Assembly: GCF_020092905.1 (NCBI RefSeq)
Contig: NZ_JAGSGB010000002.1
Location: 1,054,001 to 1,118,000, forward strand
Direction: 5' to 3'
DNA length: 64,000 nucleotides
Source: Pacificimonas aurantium
GTDB taxonomy: Bacteria; Pseudomonadota; Alphaproteobacteria; Sphingomonadales; Sphingomonadaceae
Shown: positions 62,632-64,000 of the stretch, in pieces
How the letters are laid out: each line of letters opens with the position of its first letter
Position numbering within the stretch: position 1 is the stretch's first letter
The notes under the pieces: model-generated
The model's database searches: none
What the model was told of the DNA's origin: nothing
Seen by the model: the letters and a program-made list of their open reading frames with translations, nothing else
Translations under genes and position numbers: made by a program

Positions 62632-62742
62632 TTCAATCCGTCGACCAAAACACGAATATTCAAGATACCCCCCAATAAAACAGTTTTCTTACAATCCATC
62701 TTCCCAATTACGTGTAGCGACTGGCGAAGTTGGATAGTTTAA

Positions 62743-64000
62743 TTATGCCGCCATTTTTTGGATGATTGATGCGATGTATATGTCACGTTGATCCTCCATG
62801 AATAGCACATGCATGGCCTCCAGCTCCTGGATCGTCTTGCCCCAATTCAGCTTGCCAAAGCGTGTGGGCGTGACAATGAAGCTGTTCAGAACAACATTCT
62901 CGCTAGTCAGCCTTGCCTGGATGTCCTTGATGACACGATGGAATTCAACCTTCTTGTGGCCAGGGCCTTCATGCTGGAGGCCATGAGGCTCGACGAAAGC
63001 CAAGTGCTGTCTGCCGTCCTTCACCAGCCATAGAAGGAAGTCGGGATAGAAATTTCCTGCCTCAAAGAAGCCCACCCCGCGCCCGCGGCTTTCGTTGCGA
63101 AGCAAGAAGAGTTCAATTCCCTCCGCCGCCAGCCGTGCTTGATCCTTTTCAATGAAAAGGCGCAGATCATCCAAGAACTGGAATTCGCTCTCATTCAATG
63201 AAACCGGCGCGATCTGGATTTTGCTTCCCTTGGCCGCATGAAGCACGGGCTCGTAGAGATGCGTGCCAAACAGGCAGCCTTTCAAGTCGCCAGCACGCAA
63301 CACCCCGGCTTTTCGAGCCGATATCTCGCCGGTGAGGTTCTGGATGTCGTTGATGAGCGCGGTTTCGCTGGCATCGACGATTAGCTGGTATTCCTCCGCT
63401 TCAGGCAGGCTTCCGTCACCGGCTTCGATCTCACGGAGTTCAAGACGTGGCTCAATAAAGGCTGCCTTGCAGTAGTTGTAGTATTCTTCAGAGAATTTCT
63501 GCAGCAGCTCCGCCGCCATCTCCTGCCAGAGCGCGACGTTCCCAAAATCCGAGAACTCCATCTTCCCCGAAGGCACGACGACCTTGTACCAGGTCCGGTC
63601 AGTGAGCAGTGCCCTGATCATGGACTTGGAAATGTTGAGATTGTGCCAGGTGCGCTCACGCTTGAATTTCTCAAGACGGAAGAAAAGATCGTCGTAGTCC
63701 AAGAAGTCCAGGTGGCCATCTTCGAAAACGGTCTCCTCCTTGGTGCCCAGCCTGCTGCCCTTCTTGGACTCGAGAGACTGGATGCGGGGATACCAATCTA
63801 TCGTGACGCCCTTTTGGCGTATCTTTGCCGGGACCAACGTCAGGGCCGGCACAGCGCCATCCCTCTTGAAATCGTACTCGCGACCGTCACCGCGCTTCTT
63901 TCGGGGGCGCAACACCTTGAGGCGTTGCCCGAAGTCGTACGTGACCGTCAGCGGAACTGTGAAGACCTGCTTCTGATCGTTGCGAGGCAGCTCTTCTTCT
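62743..64000 (-). CDS. Type III Res-like helicase-nuclease, C-terminal part (5' end beyond window)
   Basis: About 419 codons are visible; the frame stays open to the right edge, so the N-terminal part, expected to hold the DEAD/DEAH motor, lies outside. The visible part resembles the tail of type III restriction Res subunits: a helical region, then a nuclease-like segment FYPDFLLWLVKDG...LAFVEPHGLQHEG. The D...E-x-H pattern matches a PD-(D/E)xK fold with histidine in place of the usual lysine. It is followed after 111 A+T-rich bases by the HEPN-SNF2 gene on the same strand. No methyltransferase is seen in the window. Confidence 0.72.
   Translation of the reverse strand, partial: EEELPRNDQKQVFTVPLTVTYDFGQRLKVLRPRKKRGDGREYDFKRDGAVPALTLVPAKIRQKGVTIDWYPRIQSLESKKGSRLGTKEETVFEDGHLDFLDYDDLFFRLEKFKRERTWHNLNISKSMIRALLTDRTWYKVVVPSGKMEFSDFGNVALWQEMAAELLQKFSEEYYNYCKAAFIEPRLELREIEAGDGSLPEAEEYQLIVDASETALINDIQNLTGEISARKAGVLRAGDLKGCLFGTHLYEPVLHAAKGSKIQIAPVSLNESEFQFLDDLRLFIEKDQARLAAEGIELFLLRNESRGRGVGFFEAGNFYPDFLLWLVKDGRQHLAFVEPHGLQHEGPGHKKVEFHRVIKDIQARLTSENVVLNSFIVTPTRFGKLNWGKTIQELEAMHVLFMEDQRDIYIASIIQKMAA

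Larger units (their letters stand above)
28273..64000. mobile_element. Putative accessory/defence island, right end outside the window
   Basis: From here rightward, housekeeping genes stop. All recognisable genes are accessory: AbiE toxin-antitoxin, arsenic resistance, TIR, UvrD-like helicase, serine recombinase with ParB-like partners, AAA/subtilase, McrBC with a nuclease-helicase, WYL, HEPN, sacsin-type ATPase and helicases. Ends are not defined by repeats, and several nested insertions are possible, so this is an inferred region rather than a mapped element. Confidence 0.55.

Noticed and set aside
55928-64000. Assignment of the right-hand operon to DISARM because of its SNF2 helicase
   Set aside because: No DUF1998 protein, phospholipase D-type protein or methyltransferase is visible, and the HEPN fusion and sacsin-type ATPase are not part of that system as I know it.
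1-64000. CRISPR arrays, rRNA or tRNA genes, and insertion sequences
   Set aside because: No regularly spaced repeats, no tRNA-like T-loop consensus in a foldable context, and no transposase gene were seen on either strand.

Overview
The window is high-GC DNA from an alphaproteobacterium, most likely of the order Sphingomonadales. This is inferred from protein style (a DksA with a degenerate zinc finger, a der-bamB-TPR-panB cluster, secreted S9 and M20 peptidases, an HWE-type LOV kinase), not from a database match. I see no rRNA, tRNA, CRISPR array or insertion sequence.

Bases 1 to about 28,270 are ordinary chromosome, tightly packed with housekeeping and metabolic genes. In order: a radical SAM DNA-repair-type protein, dksA, a zinc-finger protein, an NAD-dependent epimerase overlapping a molybdopterin oxidoreductase, a dicarboxylate symporter, a LOV blue-light histidine kinase, two DMT exporters, a threonine aldolase, an SMR exporter, a secreted M20 amidohydrolase, a class IV aminotransferase with a sulfotransferase-like partner, an EVE protein, the tyrosine-degradation pair maiA and fahA, secreted M20 and S9 peptidases, der-bamB-TPR, panB, a Spx/ArsC-like reductase with purT, an isoprenylcysteine-methyltransferase-like protein, two overlapping endonuclease III paralogues and a YrhK protein.

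From about 28.3 kb to the right edge the content changes to an accessory, defence-type island whose right end is not reached. It opens with an AbiEi/AbiEii toxin-antitoxin pair. A five-gene arsenic operon follows (arsR, thioredoxin-type arsC, glutaredoxin-type arsC, ACR3, arsH), then a DUF1883-TIR protein with two tandem 65-residue paralogues and a UvrD-like helicase with a topoisomerase-type zinc finger. Next is a mobile-element-like cassette: a divergent HTH regulator, a large serine recombinase lacking a zinc ribbon, and two ParB/RepB-like proteins. An AAA+ ATPase/subtilase pair comes after it.

The right third holds two large nucleic-acid-attack operons. The first is leftward: a Cas4-like/DEDD-like nuclease fused to a UPF1-type helicase, then McrB with an EVE-like domain inserted in its motor, then McrC, with abutting or overlapping junctions. 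A divergent WYL regulator and a HEPN protein sit beside it. The second, also leftward, encodes (upstream to downstream) the C-terminal part of a type III Res-like helicase-nuclease (cut by the window end), a HEPN-SNF2 helicase, and a sacsin/Hsp90-type ATPase with an HNH-like zinc module. I do not recognise this last gene set as any named defence system, and it is the best candidate for an undescribed one.
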